A DNA stretch of 63,863 bases. Source: MM2 sp035460165 (GTDB lineage Bacteria > Pseudomonadota > Gammaproteobacteria > Burkholderiales > Methylophilaceae). Below the pieces are notes generated by a model. It was not told where the DNA came from, did not search any database, and worked only from the letters and a program-made list of their open reading frames with translations. Made by a program: the position numbers and the translations under genes. Shown here piece by piece: positions 41,637-51,164 of the stretch. Location: assembly GCA_035460165.1 (NCBI GenBank), contig DATHWW010000026.1, positions 1-63,863 on the forward strand, given 5' to 3'. Every line of letters begins with the position of its first letter. The first letter of the stretch is position 1.

Positions 41637-43703
41637 ATGTCGAATTTAACGAATAGCACCCCACCGCCAGAGATCGTCACTTACCCTGGCAGCCGTTACG
41701 AGCTGCACCAGCTTTTCCCTCCGGCGGGCGATCAGCCGGCGGCCATCGACCGTCTGACCGAAGGTATACGCCAAGGCATGAAGTACCAGACGCTGCTGGG
41801 CGTAACCGGTTCCGGTAAGACCTACACCATGGCCAATGTCATCGCGCGCATTGGCCGGCCGGCCATTGTGATGGCACCGAATAAAACGCTGGCGGCGCAG
41901 TTGTATTCCGAATTCCGTGAATTCTTCCCCAATAATTCGGTGGAATATTTCGTCTCGTATTACGATTACTATCAGCCCGAAGCCTACGTGCCTTCGCGCG
42001 ACCTGTTCATCGAAAAAGACTCCAGCATCAACGATCATATCGAGCAGATGCGCTTGTCGGCGACCAAGGCGCTGCTGGAGCGCGAAGACAGCATCATCGT
42101 TGCCACCGTTTCTGCGATCTACGGCATAGGCGATCCCGGCGAATACCACGGCATGGTGCTGCATATCCACCAAGGCATGAAGATCACCCAACGCGACGTG
42201 ATCATGCACCTGACCCGCATGCAGTACGACCGCAACGAATTCGACTTCTCGCGCGGTACGTTCCGCGTGCGCGGCGATGTGTTGGATGTCTTTCCGTCGG
42301 AAAACAGCGAGACGGCTGTGCGCATCAGCCTGTTTGATGACGAAATCGAGTCGATTACGCTGTTCGATCCGCTGACCGGGCAGATTTACAACAGGATCCA
42401 CAACTTCCGTATTTTCCCCTCCAGCCATTACGTCACTGCGCGCGAGGCGACGCTGCGTGCCATGGAAACCATCCGGCAGGAGCTGCGCGAGCGCGTGGAC
42501 TTTTTCATCAAGAACAACAAGCTGGTCGAGGCGCAGCGGATCGAGCAGCGTACCCGCTACGACCTGGAGATGCTGAACGAGATCGGCTTCTGCAAGGGCA
42601 TCGAGAACTACAGCCGGCACCTGACCGGGCGCGGGGTAGGCGAACCGCCGCCGACGCTGATCGACTATCTGCCGAAGAATGCGCTGATGATCATCGACGA
42701 ATCGCACGTCACCGTGCCGCAGATCGGCGGCATGTACAAGGGCGACCGGGCGCGCAAGGAAAACCTGGTCGATTACGGCTTCCGCCTGCCGTCCGCGCTG
42801 GACAACCGCCCGCTGCGCTTCGAGGAATTCGAGAAGGTGATGCGCCAGTGCGTGTTCGTTTCCGCGACGCCTGCCGATTATGAAGCGACGCACCAAGAGC
42901 AGGTGGTCGAGCAGGTGGCGCGCCCGACCGGGCTGATCGACCCGGAAATTATCGTCAAGCCGGCCGATACGCAGGTGGACGACCTATTGTCCGAAATCAA
43001 GTTGCGCGTCACCGATAGCGAGCGCGTGCTGGTCACTACGCTGACCAAGCGCATGGCGGAAGACCTGACCGATTACCTGTCGGAGCATGGCATCAAGGTG
43101 CGCTATCTGCATTCCGACATCGACACGGTGGAGCGGGTGGAGATCATCCGCGACCTGCGCCTGGGCGAGTTCGACGTGCTGGTCGGTATCAACCTGCTAC
43201 GCGAGGGGCTGGATATTCCGGAAGTGTCGCTGGTTGCCGTGCTGGATGCGGACAAGGAAGGCTTCCTCCGTTCCGAAAGGTCGCTGATTCAGACCTCCGG
43301 CCGTGCCGCGCGTAACCTAAACGGCAAAGTGATTTTTTACGCCAATCGCATTACGCGCTCGATGAAGCTAGCGATGGACGAAACCGAGCGTCGCCGCACG
43401 AAGCAGATGGCATTCAACGAAGCCAACGGTATTACGCCGCGCGGTGTGGTCAAGCGCATCAAGGACATTATCGATGGCGTCTACGATGCCGAGGCGGGCA
43501 AGAAGGAACTCCAGGCTGCGCAGACTTTTGCCAATTACCATGTCATGAACGAAAAGCAGGTGTTGAAGGAGTTGAAACGCCTGGAGAAAGAGATGCACGA
43601 TGCCGCGAAGAACCTGGAGTTCGAGAAGGCTGCCAAGTTGCGTGACGAGTTGAAAAACCTGCGTGCGCAGTTCTATGGCGCGGAGCCGCCGGACACGGTC
43701 TGA
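41637..43703 (+). CDS. uvrB: Excinuclease ABC subunit B
   Basis: A 688-residue DNA-damage recognition helicase of nucleotide excision repair that acts with UvrA and UvrC. Walker A is GVTGSGKTYTMANV, the beta-hairpin region has YYDYYQPEAYVP, the DEAD-box equivalent is IIDESH, helicase motif VI lies in QTSGRAARN, and the C-terminal UVR domain is LEFEKAAKLRDELKNL. The ATG at 41637 (after AGGATGGAA) or 41631 is likely; the longer reading from 41550 overlaps the divergent protease promoter. Confidence 0.97.
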   Translation: MSNLTNSTPPPEIVTYPGSRYELHQLFPPAGDQPAAIDRLTEGIRQGMKYQTLLGVTGSGKTYTMANVIARIGRPAIVMAPNKTLAAQLYSEFREFFPNNSVEYFVSYYDYYQPEAYVPSRDLFIEKDSSINDHIEQMRLSATKALLEREDSIIVATVSAIYGIGDPGEYHGMVLHIHQGMKITQRDVIMHLTRMQYDRNEFDFSRGTFRVRGDVLDVFPSENSETAVRISLFDDEIESITLFDPLTGQIYNRIHNFRIFPSSHYVTAREATLRAMETIRQELRERVDFFIKNNKLVEAQRIEQRTRYDLEMLNEIGFCKGIENYSRHLTGRGVGEPPPTLIDYLPKNALMIIDESHVTVPQIGGMYKGDRARKENLVDYGFRLPSALDNRPLRFEEFEKVMRQCVFVSATPADYEATHQEQVVEQVARPTGLIDPEIIVKPADTQVDDLLSEIKLRVTDSERVLVTTLTKRMAEDLTDYLSEHGIKVRYLHSDIDTVERVEIIRDLRLGEFDVLVGINLLREGLDIPEVSLVAVLDADKEGFLRSERSLIQTSGRAARNLNGKVIFYANRITRSMKLAMDETERRRTKQMAFNEANGITPRGVVKRIKDIIDGVYDAEAGKKELQAAQTFANYHVMNEKQVLKELKRLEKEMHDAAKNLEFEKAAKLRDELKNLRAQFYGAEPPDTV

Positions 43704-43770
43704 TCTGATATCGCAGCGATAGGGTGATGTTATCTTAAGTCTTAATCTCTACTAAGTTGTCCTGGCAATA

Positions 43771-43799
43771 AAAAAGCCCCGCACTAGGCGGGGCTTTTT
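43771..43799. terminator. Bidirectional terminator between uvrB and rne
   Basis: AAAAAGCCCCGC and GCGGGGCTTTTT form a perfect 12-bp stem around ACTAG, with A and T runs suited to both convergent genes. Confidence 0.92.
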
Positions 43800-43820
43800 C
43801 TTTTCGGAATTTCTTCCGAT

Positions 43821-46517
43821 TTACTTCTGTGTTTCTATCATCACCAAAGGCTCTTCGGCGGCCTGTGCTTCGGCCTTCTTTTGCCACGGTGCCGGGCCGG
43901 ATTTGCGCTTGGGCGCTTCCGGTTCCTCGGCTGCCACAACAGGTGCTGCCGTAGCCTTGGTCTCGACCATTTCCAGACCGCTGGTGGCGATATCAGCAAC
44001 CACAATGGGGGCCGGGGCGGCAGCACGTGCGGGCTTGGCTTTTGCCGCGACGGGAGCAGCTGCTTCCTTAACTTCGACGACCGGGGTTTCCGCAACGGCT
44101 GCCGGAGCAATTGGCGCCTCTGCAGCGGCAGGGGCGGATTCCTCAGACACAGCAGTTTCTTCGGTCTTGCGGCGACGCGGAGCGCGCGGCTTTCTTTCCG
44201 GCTTCGCGGGGGCCGGTGCGGCTTCGGCTGCTTCCGGAGCTTCGTTCACGGTCTCTGCGACAGGAGCTTCGGCGATAGCTTCCGCCTTTACCTCGGCTGC
44301 CGACTCGACCTTGGCTTGAACCGAAGTCAGTTCCATTTCAGTTTGGATCGCCGGCGTATCGACGACCAGGATAGGTGCGTCGCTAATCGCTTCTTCCAGC
44401 GCCGGAACTTCGGCGGAAACTTCTAACGGCTTGCGCTCGCGTGCTTCGCGCGGTGCGCCGTCACGTTGCCGGTCACGACCGCCACGGCCGCGGCGACGGC
44501 TACTGCGTTGCGGCTGCTCGCCGCTCTCCACTCCTTCAGCGACCGGAGCTTGCGGAGCGCGTTCGCGTTCTACCTTCTCCGGCTTGGGTGCTGCCGGTTT
44601 GGCTTCCTGTTGCGGACGGGCCGGGCGTTCTGCGCGCTCCGGACGACCTTCAGTCTGGCGCTGTTCGGCACTGCGATTGCGTTGCTGTTCCGGACGGTTG
44701 CCGCGATCACCACGTTCGGCGCGTTCGCCACGATTGCGGTCGGTACGTTCGTTGCGATTACGCTCATTGCGACGGGCGCCTTCACGTTTGCGCGGTTCGG
44801 GTGTCACGGCTGCTTCTTCCGGCTTGGCGCTGATGGCGCTCAGCCAGGTGCGGAAACGACCGAACAGCGAGGCCTTGGGCGCAGCAACCGGTTCGGGTTC
44901 GCGATGGATAGGGGCGGGAGCGGACGGGGTGATGCCCTTGACCGCGGCTTCCAAGCGCACCTGCTCGGGCTTTTGCGCCACAGCACCGGCTTCCTCGATT
45001 TCGGAAATCAGTTCCACCAACTCGTAGCTCGCCTTGCTCTCATCGCTTACGTCGTCGTGGCGCAGGCGCACGATCTTGTAGTTCGGCGTTTCCAGGTGGA
45101 TGTTCGGAATCAGCACAACCTTGACGCCCATGCGCTGCTCGATGGAATGAATCTCCGAGCGCTTCTCATTGAGCAGGAAGGTCGCGGCTTCCACCGGCAG
45201 CTGCACCTGGATCACGGCGCTGTTTTCCTTCATTGCTTCTTCCTGCGTGATGCGCAGGATGTGCAATGCGGTGGATTCGATGCCGCGGATGTGGCCGGTG
45301 CCGTGGCAGCGCGGGCAGGGGATGTGGTTGGTTTCACCCAGCGACGGACGCAGGCGCTGGCGCGACAGTTCGAGCAGGCCGAAGCGGGAAATCTTGCCGG
45401 TCTGTACGCGAGCGCGGTCGTAATGCAGTGCGTCGCGCAAGCGGTTTTCGACTTCGCGCTGGTTGCGCTGGCTTTCCATGTCGATGAAGTCGATCACCAC
45501 CAGGCCGCCCAAGTCGCGCAGGCGTAGCTGGCGCGCGGCTTCGTCGGCGGCTTCCAGGTTGGTCTTGAACGCGGTTTCCTCGATGTCGCTGCCGCGGGTC
45601 GAGCGACCGGAGTTGACGTCGATGGACACCAGCGCCTCGGTGTGGTCGATGACGATGGCGCCGCCGGAAGGCAGTCGCACTTCGCGGGCGAAGGCGGTCT
45701 CGATCTGGTGTTCAATCTGGAAGCGCGAGAACAGCGGAATCTCGTCGCGGTACAGTTTGACGCGCGACACGTTGGCCGGCATCACGTGGTTCATGAACTG
45801 CAGCGCCTGCTCGTGGATTTCCGGCGTGTCGATCAGGATTTCGCCGATATCGGGCTGGAAATAGTCGCGGATCGCGCGGATTACCAGGCTGCCTTCCTGA
45901 TAAATCAGGAACGCGCCCTTCTGGATGGTAGAAGCGCTTTCGACGGCAGTCCACAGTTGCAGCAGGTAGTTGAGATCCCACTGCAATTCTTCGAGATTGC
46001 GGCCGATGCCGGCGGTACGGGCGATGACGCTCATGCCGGAGGGGACTTCGAGTTGAGCGATCAGGTCGCGCAGCTCGTTGCGGTCTTCGCCTTCAATACG
46101 GCGCGAAACGCCGCCGCCGCGCGGGTTGTTCGGCATCAGGACCAAGTAGCGTCCGGCGAGGCTGATGAAGGTGGTGAGGGCGGCGCCCTTGTTGCCGCGT
46201 TCGTCCTTGTCCACCTGGACGATCAGTTCCTGGCCTTCGCGCAGCGCTTCCTTGATGCTGGCGCGGCCGTCGGCGCCGTCCTGGAAGTAGCTGCGAGCGA
46301 CTTCCTTGAATGGCAGGAAACCATGGCGGTCGGTGCCGTAATTGACGAAACAGGCTTCGAGCGAAGGCTCGATGCGGGTGATGACGCCCTTGTAGATGTT
46401 GCTCTTGCGTTGTTCCTTGCCGGCGTGTTCGATGTCGAGATCGATCAGCTTTTGTCCATCGACAATCGCGACGCGCAGTTCTTCTTCCTGCGTCGCATTG
46501 AATAACATGCGTTTCAT
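43821..46517 (-). CDS. rne: Ribonuclease E
   Basis: An 898-residue endoribonuclease that initiates mRNA decay and processes rRNA and tRNA. The catalytic half has the S1 domain (YKGVITRIEPSLEACFVNYG), VSIDVNSGRSTRG and VVIDFIDM with the metal-binding aspartates, and the Zn-link CPRCHGTGHIR near residue 405. From about 555 on, the protein is low-complexity: an Arg/Glu-rich RNA-binding region (ERTDRNRGERAERGDRGN) and an Ala/Pro/Glu-rich tail that should recruit degradosome partners. GGAGAAG precedes the ATG. It diverges from rluC, as in other Proteobacteria. Confidence 0.95.
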   Translation of the reverse strand: MKRMLFNATQEEELRVAIVDGQKLIDLDIEHAGKEQRKSNIYKGVITRIEPSLEACFVNYGTDRHGFLPFKEVARSYFQDGADGRASIKEALREGQELIVQVDKDERGNKGAALTTFISLAGRYLVLMPNNPRGGGVSRRIEGEDRNELRDLIAQLEVPSGMSVIARTAGIGRNLEELQWDLNYLLQLWTAVESASTIQKGAFLIYQEGSLVIRAIRDYFQPDIGEILIDTPEIHEQALQFMNHVMPANVSRVKLYRDEIPLFSRFQIEHQIETAFAREVRLPSGGAIVIDHTEALVSIDVNSGRSTRGSDIEETAFKTNLEAADEAARQLRLRDLGGLVVIDFIDMESQRNQREVENRLRDALHYDRARVQTGKISRFGLLELSRQRLRPSLGETNHIPCPRCHGTGHIRGIESTALHILRITQEEAMKENSAVIQVQLPVEAATFLLNEKRSEIHSIEQRMGVKVVLIPNIHLETPNYKIVRLRHDDVSDESKASYELVELISEIEEAGAVAQKPEQVRLEAAVKGITPSAPAPIHREPEPVAAPKASLFGRFRTWLSAISAKPEEAAVTPEPRKREGARRNERNRNERTDRNRGERAERGDRGNRPEQQRNRSAEQRQTEGRPERAERPARPQQEAKPAAPKPEKVERERAPQAPVAEGVESGEQPQRSSRRRGRGGRDRQRDGAPREARERKPLEVSAEVPALEEAISDAPILVVDTPAIQTEMELTSVQAKVESAAEVKAEAIAEAPVAETVNEAPEAAEAAPAPAKPERKPRAPRRRKTEETAVSEESAPAAAEAPIAPAAVAETPVVEVKEAAAPVAAKAKPARAAAPAPIVVADIATSGLEMVETKATAAPVVAAEEPEAPKRKSGPAPWQKKAEAQAAEEPLVMIETQK

Positions 46518-47028
46518 TTAGTTCTTCTCCCGCGCTCTTCAGCGGGCGTGCAGGGCAAGCCGCGGTTAGCGGCAGGTGGGAAAGGGAAGGTGACGTCTGG
46601 CGAAAAATCCGGGCAACCGCGCTGCACACGCAAATTCAACCGCTGGAATTCTTCTCTTAGATCAAGAGATTCTTCCCTGTTGAATTTCACTTTAAATCAG
46701 TTCGTTAAATTATTAAGTTAACGTAAAACTTGAGTATCGGGTGCGGTTTTATGTCCGGTGGAACAGTCTTTTCGATTACAATTCCGTCAAATTCGGTTTC
46801 CCGCCGCGCGGCACTTGAGCCTATCCGGTGCGCGGCAGCTTTGAGCGCTATTTGCCTGAATTCAGCCTCCCGCTCGTCGCTGGTGCGAACGTATCCCGCA
46901 CAGGGAGAAGGTGGATGTCTTCAGAAACTTCCAAACCGCTTCTTGTTGCCTCACGTGAGGCCGATGGTGAGCGGCATTAACCAGAAATCCTTTTTGCTTT
47001 TAAAAAGCAAGCCCATAGTATAGGTGAG
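46518..47028. promoter_or_regulatory. rne-rluC divergent intergenic region with hairpins
   Basis: A 511-base gap without a credible gene. It probably contains a long rne leader, which in E. coli is used for RNase E autoregulation. Visible structures are TCTCTT-N5-AAGAGA at 46653-46669 and TTGCTTTTAAAAAGCAA at 46994-47010 just before rluC. Autoregulation here is inferred from position only. Confidence 0.55.
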
Positions 47029-47994
47029 ATGAACGATTTAAGCAAAGCAGCCGTGAGCCTAGTCACGGTGGATGAGGGCGGCGAAGGACAGCGCATCGAC
47101 AACTTCCTCGCGCGCCATTTGAAGGGGGTTCCCAAAAGCCATATCTATCGGATCTTGCGCAGCGGGGAAGTGCGCGTCAACAGCAAGCGCGTCGATGCCA
47201 CCTGCCGCCTTGTAATCGGCGATGTGGTGCGTATTCCGCCGGTACGAACCGCAGCGCCGGCGCCCAAGCCGGATGCGCCCGCGACTTCGAAGTTCGAGGA
47301 GCACGTGATTTTTGAGGATGACGCGTTATTGGTGATCGATAAGCCTGCCGGCGTCGCCGTGCACGGCGGTAGCGGCATCAGTCGTGGCGTCATCGAGCAG
47401 TTCCGGCTGGAGCGGCCGCAGGCGAAATTTCTGGAATTGGTGCATCGCCTGGACCGCGAGACTTCCGGTGTCTTGCTGCTCGCTAAAAAGCGCAGTGCGC
47501 TGGTTGCGCTGCACGAGGCCATTCGCAACAACGCTATCGAGAAACGGTATCTGATGCTGGTTTGCGGTGTTTGGAAAGACAAAAAGCGCAAGGTGAAGCT
47601 GCCGCTGAAAAAGTACACGCTGGAAAGCGGCGAGCGCCGCGTCAGCGTGGATGACGACGGGCAGCCGTCCGAGACTATCTTTCATCTGCGCGAGAACTTC
47701 GGCGAATTTACGTTGCTGGAGGCGGAGCTGATTACCGGCCGCACGCACCAGTTGCGCGTGCAACTGCAGCACCTCGGATTTCCCATTGCGGGCGACGATA
47801 AATACGGCGATTATGCTTTTAACAAGGCACTCGCCAAGCGCGGGCTGAAACGCATGTTCCTGCATTCGGCGGAGACGGTGATCCGTCATCCTGTCAGCGG
47901 CGAGTCATTGAAATTGACGGCGCCTTTGCCGAAAGAGCTCGCGAATTTCCTGAAGAACCTGAGTAAAACTGCACCACATGCCGAAGCAATTTGA
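47029..47994 (+). CDS. rluC: 23S rRNA pseudouridine synthase RluC
   Basis: A 321-residue pseudouridine synthase. The N-terminal S4 RNA-binding domain (QRIDNFLARHLKGVPKSHIY) is followed by the RluA-type catalytic domain with the aspartate in LVHRLDRETSGVLLLAKK and the RTHQLRVQLQHLG motif. E. coli RluC modifies three uridines in 23S rRNA. It heads a tight operon: the next gene starts 17 bases before its stop. Confidence 0.94.
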   Translation: MNDLSKAAVSLVTVDEGGEGQRIDNFLARHLKGVPKSHIYRILRSGEVRVNSKRVDATCRLVIGDVVRIPPVRTAAPAPKPDAPATSKFEEHVIFEDDALLVIDKPAGVAVHGGSGISRGVIEQFRLERPQAKFLELVHRLDRETSGVLLLAKKRSALVALHEAIRNNAIEKRYLMLVCGVWKDKKRKVKLPLKKYTLESGERRVSVDDDGQPSETIFHLRENFGEFTLLEAELITGRTHQLRVQLQHLGFPIAGDDKYGDYAFNKALAKRGLKRMFLHSAETVIRHPVSGESLKLTAPLPKELANFLKNLSKTAPHAEAI

Positions 47995-48634
47995 TCTGAT
48001 CGTATTCGACTGGGATGGCACCCTGGTCGATTCTACCCACGCCATTGTCGAATCCATACTTGGGGCCGCCGAAGACGCCGAATTGCCTTTGCCCACCGTA
48101 GCGGCCGCGCGCGGCATCATAGGCTTGGAACTGCATGCCGCGATTGCTGCCTTATTCGAAGGCATCTCGGATGAGCAGGTGCGTTTCGTCGCGGAACGAT
48201 ATCGGTATCATTTCCTAGTGCGCGACCATGCCATCCCCATGTTCGACGGGGTTGTCGAGGCGATAGAGGAATTGGTGGAAGCAGGCTTCATGTTGTCGGT
48301 CGCCACCGGCAAGACGCGTCGCGGGCTGGATCGCGCGATGACGACTACCGAATTGCATCCGCATTTTCTTGCCAGTCGCTGTGCGGATGAATGTTTTTCC
48401 AAACCGCACCCGCAGATGCTGCATGAAATCATGGACGAGCTGGGCGTCATGCCCGAACGCACGCTGATGATAGGCGACACCTCTTATGATTTGCAGATGG
48501 CCAGCAATGCGGGCGTCAGCAGCCTGGCGGTTTCCTATGGTGCACAGCCGCTGGAAAACTTGCTGGAACACGCGCCTTTGGCACATTTCGACCGTTTTAC
48601 TAAACTGCACCAATGGCTGATAATCAACGCTTGA
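47978..48634 (+). CDS. HAD-family phosphatase (phosphoglycolate phosphatase-like)
   Basis: A 218-residue HAD hydrolase. Motif I is VFDWDGTLVDS, motif II is SVATGKTRRG, the motif III lysine is in FSKPHPQML, and motif IV is MIGDTSYDLQMASNAG. It belongs to the Gph/PGMB type. Phosphoglycolate would be a sensible substrate in a RuBisCO-containing cell, but homologues next to rluC are generic. It overlaps rluC by 17 bases and the Rieske gene by 22. Confidence 0.88.
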   Translation: MPKQFDLIVFDWDGTLVDSTHAIVESILGAAEDAELPLPTVAAARGIIGLELHAAIAALFEGISDEQVRFVAERYRYHFLVRDHAIPMFDGVVEAIEELVEAGFMLSVATGKTRRGLDRAMTTTELHPHFLASRCADECFSKPHPQMLHEIMDELGVMPERTLMIGDTSYDLQMASNAGVSSLAVSYGAQPLENLLEHAPLAHFDRFTKLHQWLIINA

Positions 48635-48963
48635 TTTGCGCGAGCGAGGCGCTGCAGGAAAAGTGCAGCGGTATTCGCTTTGCTTTGCCCGAGCGCGGTG
48701 AGCGCGTTTCGGGCTTCGTCGTGCGCTATGGCGGCAAGGCTTATGGTTTCATCAATCAATGCGCGCACGTGCCGGTCGAACTCGATTGGCAAGAGGGCGA
48801 CTTCTTTGATTTGACTCGTCATTACGTCATCTGCGCCACGCACGGCGCGCATTACGAACCAATGACGGGCCGTTGTGTGATGGGGCCGTGCAAGGGACGT
48901 TCGCTTCAGCCTTTGAAAATTGAAGAGCGTGACGGAAGCATCTATCTGATTCTGGAAAACTGA
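48613..48963 (+). CDS. Rieske [2Fe-2S] ferredoxin-like protein
   Basis: A 116-residue single-domain Rieske protein. The cluster ligands are the Cys-x-His of NQCAHVP near residue 51 and the Cys-x-x-His of ICATHGAHYEP near 75. The insert between them and the ending ERDGSIYLILEN fit small Rieske ferredoxins. Redox partner unknown. It overlaps the HAD gene and ends one base before sppA. Confidence 0.9.
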   Translation: MADNQRLICASEALQEKCSGIRFALPERGERVSGFVVRYGGKAYGFINQCAHVPVELDWQEGDFFDLTRHYVICATHGAHYEPMTGRCVMGPCKGRSLQPLKIEERDGSIYLILEN

Positions 48964-48964
48964 C

Positions 48965-49888
48965 ATGAGTGATCAAAACTGGGAACGCCATACTATTGAA
49001 AAGCTGGCCTTTGCAGCGATGCAGGAGCAGCGACGCAGCAGGCACTGGGGAATTTTCTTCAAGACGCTGACTTTTGTTTATCTGTTCGCGCTGCTGTTCA
49101 TTGCGCTCGACTGGATAGGTCCGAGCCAGGCGATTGGCTCCCACACCGCATTGATCGACATCTACGGTGAAATCGGTGCGGAGGGTGAGGTGACGGCTGA
49201 CGACACCATTTCCAGCCTGCAAACGGCATTCGATGACAAAAGCACCAAAGGCGTTATCCTTCGCATCAACAGCCCCGGCGGCAGCCCGGTGCAGGCCGGC
49301 ATCATCAACGATGAGATCAAGCGCCAGCGCAAACTGCATCCGAATATCCCAATCTATGCCGTGGTCGAGGATGTATGCGCTTCCGGCGGTTATTACATCG
49401 CCGTGGCTGCCGACAAGATCTACGTCGACAAAGCGAGTATCGTGGGATCCATCGGCGTTATCATGGACGGCTTCGGCTTTACCGGTACGATGAATAAGCT
49501 GGGCGTCGAACGACGCGTACTGACTGCGGGCGAGAACAAGGCCTTGCTCGATCCCTTCTCTCCGGTCAATCCGGAGCACATCGCCTTCGCCAAGAGCATG
49601 CTGGATGAAATTCACCAGCAATTCATCCAAGTGGTGCGCGAAGGTCGCGGCAAGCGTCTGAAGGAAACGCCGGACATGTTCAGCGGACTTTTCTGGAGCG
49701 GTGCCAAGAGCATCGAGCTTGGGCTGACGGATGGCCTGGGTGGTTCGGATTACGTAGCACGCGAAGTCATCAAGGAAGAGAACATCGTCGATTTCACGAC
49801 ACGCGAAGGTCTGGCTGACCGTTTTGCCAAGCGCTTCGGCGCGTCGATCGCGAACACGCTGGGCAGTTCCGCAATCAAAATGCATTAG
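48965..49888 (+). CDS. sppA: Signal peptide peptidase SppA, S49 family (short form)
   Basis: A 307-residue membrane-anchored protease that degrades cleaved signal peptides. One N-terminal membrane helix (residues 34-54) is followed by the S49 domain. The nucleophile lies in VCASGGYYIA and the general-base lysine in TAGENKALLDPF. SIVGSIGVIMDGFGF is conserved in the family. This is the single-domain 36K form. It is the last gene of the rluC operon. Confidence 0.92.
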   Translation: MSDQNWERHTIEKLAFAAMQEQRRSRHWGIFFKTLTFVYLFALLFIALDWIGPSQAIGSHTALIDIYGEIGAEGEVTADDTISSLQTAFDDKSTKGVILRINSPGGSPVQAGIINDEIKRQRKLHPNIPIYAVVEDVCASGGYYIAVAADKIYVDKASIVGSIGVIMDGFGFTGTMNKLGVERRVLTAGENKALLDPFSPVNPEHIAFAKSMLDEIHQQFIQVVREGRGKRLKETPDMFSGLFWSGAKSIELGLTDGLGGSDYVAREVIKEENIVDFTTREGLADRFAKRFGASIANTLGSSAIKMH

Positions 49889-49895
49889 GACTATT

Positions 49896-49936
49896 CGCCC
49901 AAGGTGCAGAACTCGCTTAGACCTGCACCTTGGGCG
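49896..49936 (+). terminator. Strong hairpin after sppA (terminator-like, no T run)
   Basis: CGCCCAAGGTGCAG and CTGCACCTTGGGCG are perfect 14-bp complements around a 13-base loop. No T run follows directly. It could end or stabilise the rluC-HAD-Rieske-sppA transcript. Confidence 0.6.
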
Positions 49937-49990
49937 GACACCGTAAATCTTCAAAGCTCTTTTTGAGCCGTTTCATATAAGGTTTTTCTC

Positions 49991-50698
49991 ATGCAGGTGC
50001 AGCAAATCCATTGGCGAGTTTTCGCAGATACCACCGAACTTAAGCAGGCGGCCTTCAATGCCGTGCTCGCCAGCGCCAATGCGGCGATTTCAGCGCGCGG
50101 ACGATTTACCATCGTGCTGGCGGGAGGTTCTACGCCGCATGGGATTTATCAAATGCTGCGCGATGCGACGACCGACTGGTCGAAGTGGCATGTGTATTTC
50201 GGTGATGAGCGTTGCCTGCCGCCGGACCATGCCGACCGCAATAGTTTTATGGCGGACGAGAGTTTGCTCAAGCACGTGCCGATTCCACGCAGCCAGATTC
50301 ACGCCATGCCTGCCGAATTGGGGCCAGACAAGGCGGCGGAGTCTTATTGCCAGTCACTGGAAGGTCTGGGTGAGTTTGATCTGGTGCTGTTGGGGATGGG
50401 CGAGGATGCGCATACCGCCAGCCTGTTCCCTGGCCTGGCGTGGGAGGCCGCGGATTTTGCTCCGGCCATTCCGGTGAGGAATGCACCTAAACCGCCGGCC
50501 GATCGCGTTTCGCTGTCGGCATCCCGGCTCTCCAATGCACGTCAGGTGATTTTCTTTGTGACCGGCGCTGGCAAGCGTGAAGCCGTGACGTTGTGGCGCG
50601 ACGGCAGCGATATGCCAGTAGCGGCGATACTCCCGATGACAGGGGTGGAAGTCTATATGGACGCGGCGGCCGACCCGGCTACCGTGGAAAGTAATTAA
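49991..50698 (+). CDS. pgl: 6-phosphogluconolactonase
   Basis: A 235-residue enzyme hydrolysing 6-phosphogluconolactone in the oxidative pentose phosphate pathway. Family landmarks are IVLAGGSTPHGIYQML near residue 42, YFGDERCLPPDH near 70 and LLGMGEDAHTASLFPG near 130. Length is normal for the DevB/Pgl type. It opens the hexose-phosphate and glycogen cluster. Confidence 0.94.
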   Translation: MQVQQIHWRVFADTTELKQAAFNAVLASANAAISARGRFTIVLAGGSTPHGIYQMLRDATTDWSKWHVYFGDERCLPPDHADRNSFMADESLLKHVPIPRSQIHAMPAELGPDKAAESYCQSLEGLGEFDLVLLGMGEDAHTASLFPGLAWEAADFAPAIPVRNAPKPPADRVSLSASRLSNARQVIFFVTGAGKREAVTLWRDGSDMPVAAILPMTGVEVYMDAAADPATVESN

Positions 50699-50715
50699 GA
50701 GCCTACTCAAAGGCT

Positions 50716-51141
50716 CTAAATCTCCTGCCACTCCCGCAGCAATGCCGCCTGTCCGTAAGTCTGTCCCGCTTCATCCAGCAGATTCCATACCGTTGCATTA
50801 CGAATCAGGAAACGTTTTCCGCTACTGGAAACCCTGATCCCACTGTAATCGTCTATGTAACCCTGTGTGCTGACGCGCAATAACAGTCGATCGCGTTCCT
50901 CTTGCACCATAGGTTCGGCGGAAAGGCGCGAGGATAAGGCGGTGAAGTCTTCCCATGTCATTTCAAAAAGCTGCAATGCCGTGCGATTGGCGTAATTGAA
51001 GATGGGATCGATTTCGGTGCCGTGCGAAACGACAGCGTAAGGTGCTTGATTCAGTACGGCGACTATTTCTGCGCCATCGACCGCCGGATCGAGCAGGTTG
51101 CGCCCGGTCCAGTGGTGATAGCTATTGCTGAGAATCCGCAC
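50716..51141 (-). CDS. MEKHLA-domain protein (PAS-like)
   Basis: A 141-residue protein matching the MEKHLA domain, a PAS-related fold. Visible are PYAVVSHGTEIDPIFNYANR, FEMTWEDFTALSSRLSAEP and ATVWNLLDEAGQTYGQAA. Such proteins are thought to sense redox or light signals; function is unknown. The only canonical in-frame start is GTG at 51141, 23 bases after the pgi stop, with no clear ribosome site, so it may be coupled to pgi. In-frame codons further upstream (NEQDLIRH) look domain-like, so a CTG start is possible. Confidence 0.8.
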   Translation of the reverse strand: MRILSNSYHHWTGRNLLDPAVDGAEIVAVLNQAPYAVVSHGTEIDPIFNYANRTALQLFEMTWEDFTALSSRLSAEPMVQEERDRLLLRVSTQGYIDDYSGIRVSSSGKRFLIRNATVWNLLDEAGQTYGQAALLREWQEI

Positions 51142-51164
51142 GTGGCGGATCAGGTCTTGCTCGT

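Noticed and set aside
41646..42896. 416-residue minus-strand ORF across uvrB
   Set aside because: Antisense shadow of uvrB; no family resemblance.
44466..45527. 353-residue plus-strand ORF across rne
   Set aside because: Antisense to the low-complexity and catalytic parts of rne; composition mirrors the rne repeats.
46730..47023. 97-residue ORF in the rne-rluC gap
   Set aside because: No ribosome site or motif, and it lies where the divergent leaders are expected.
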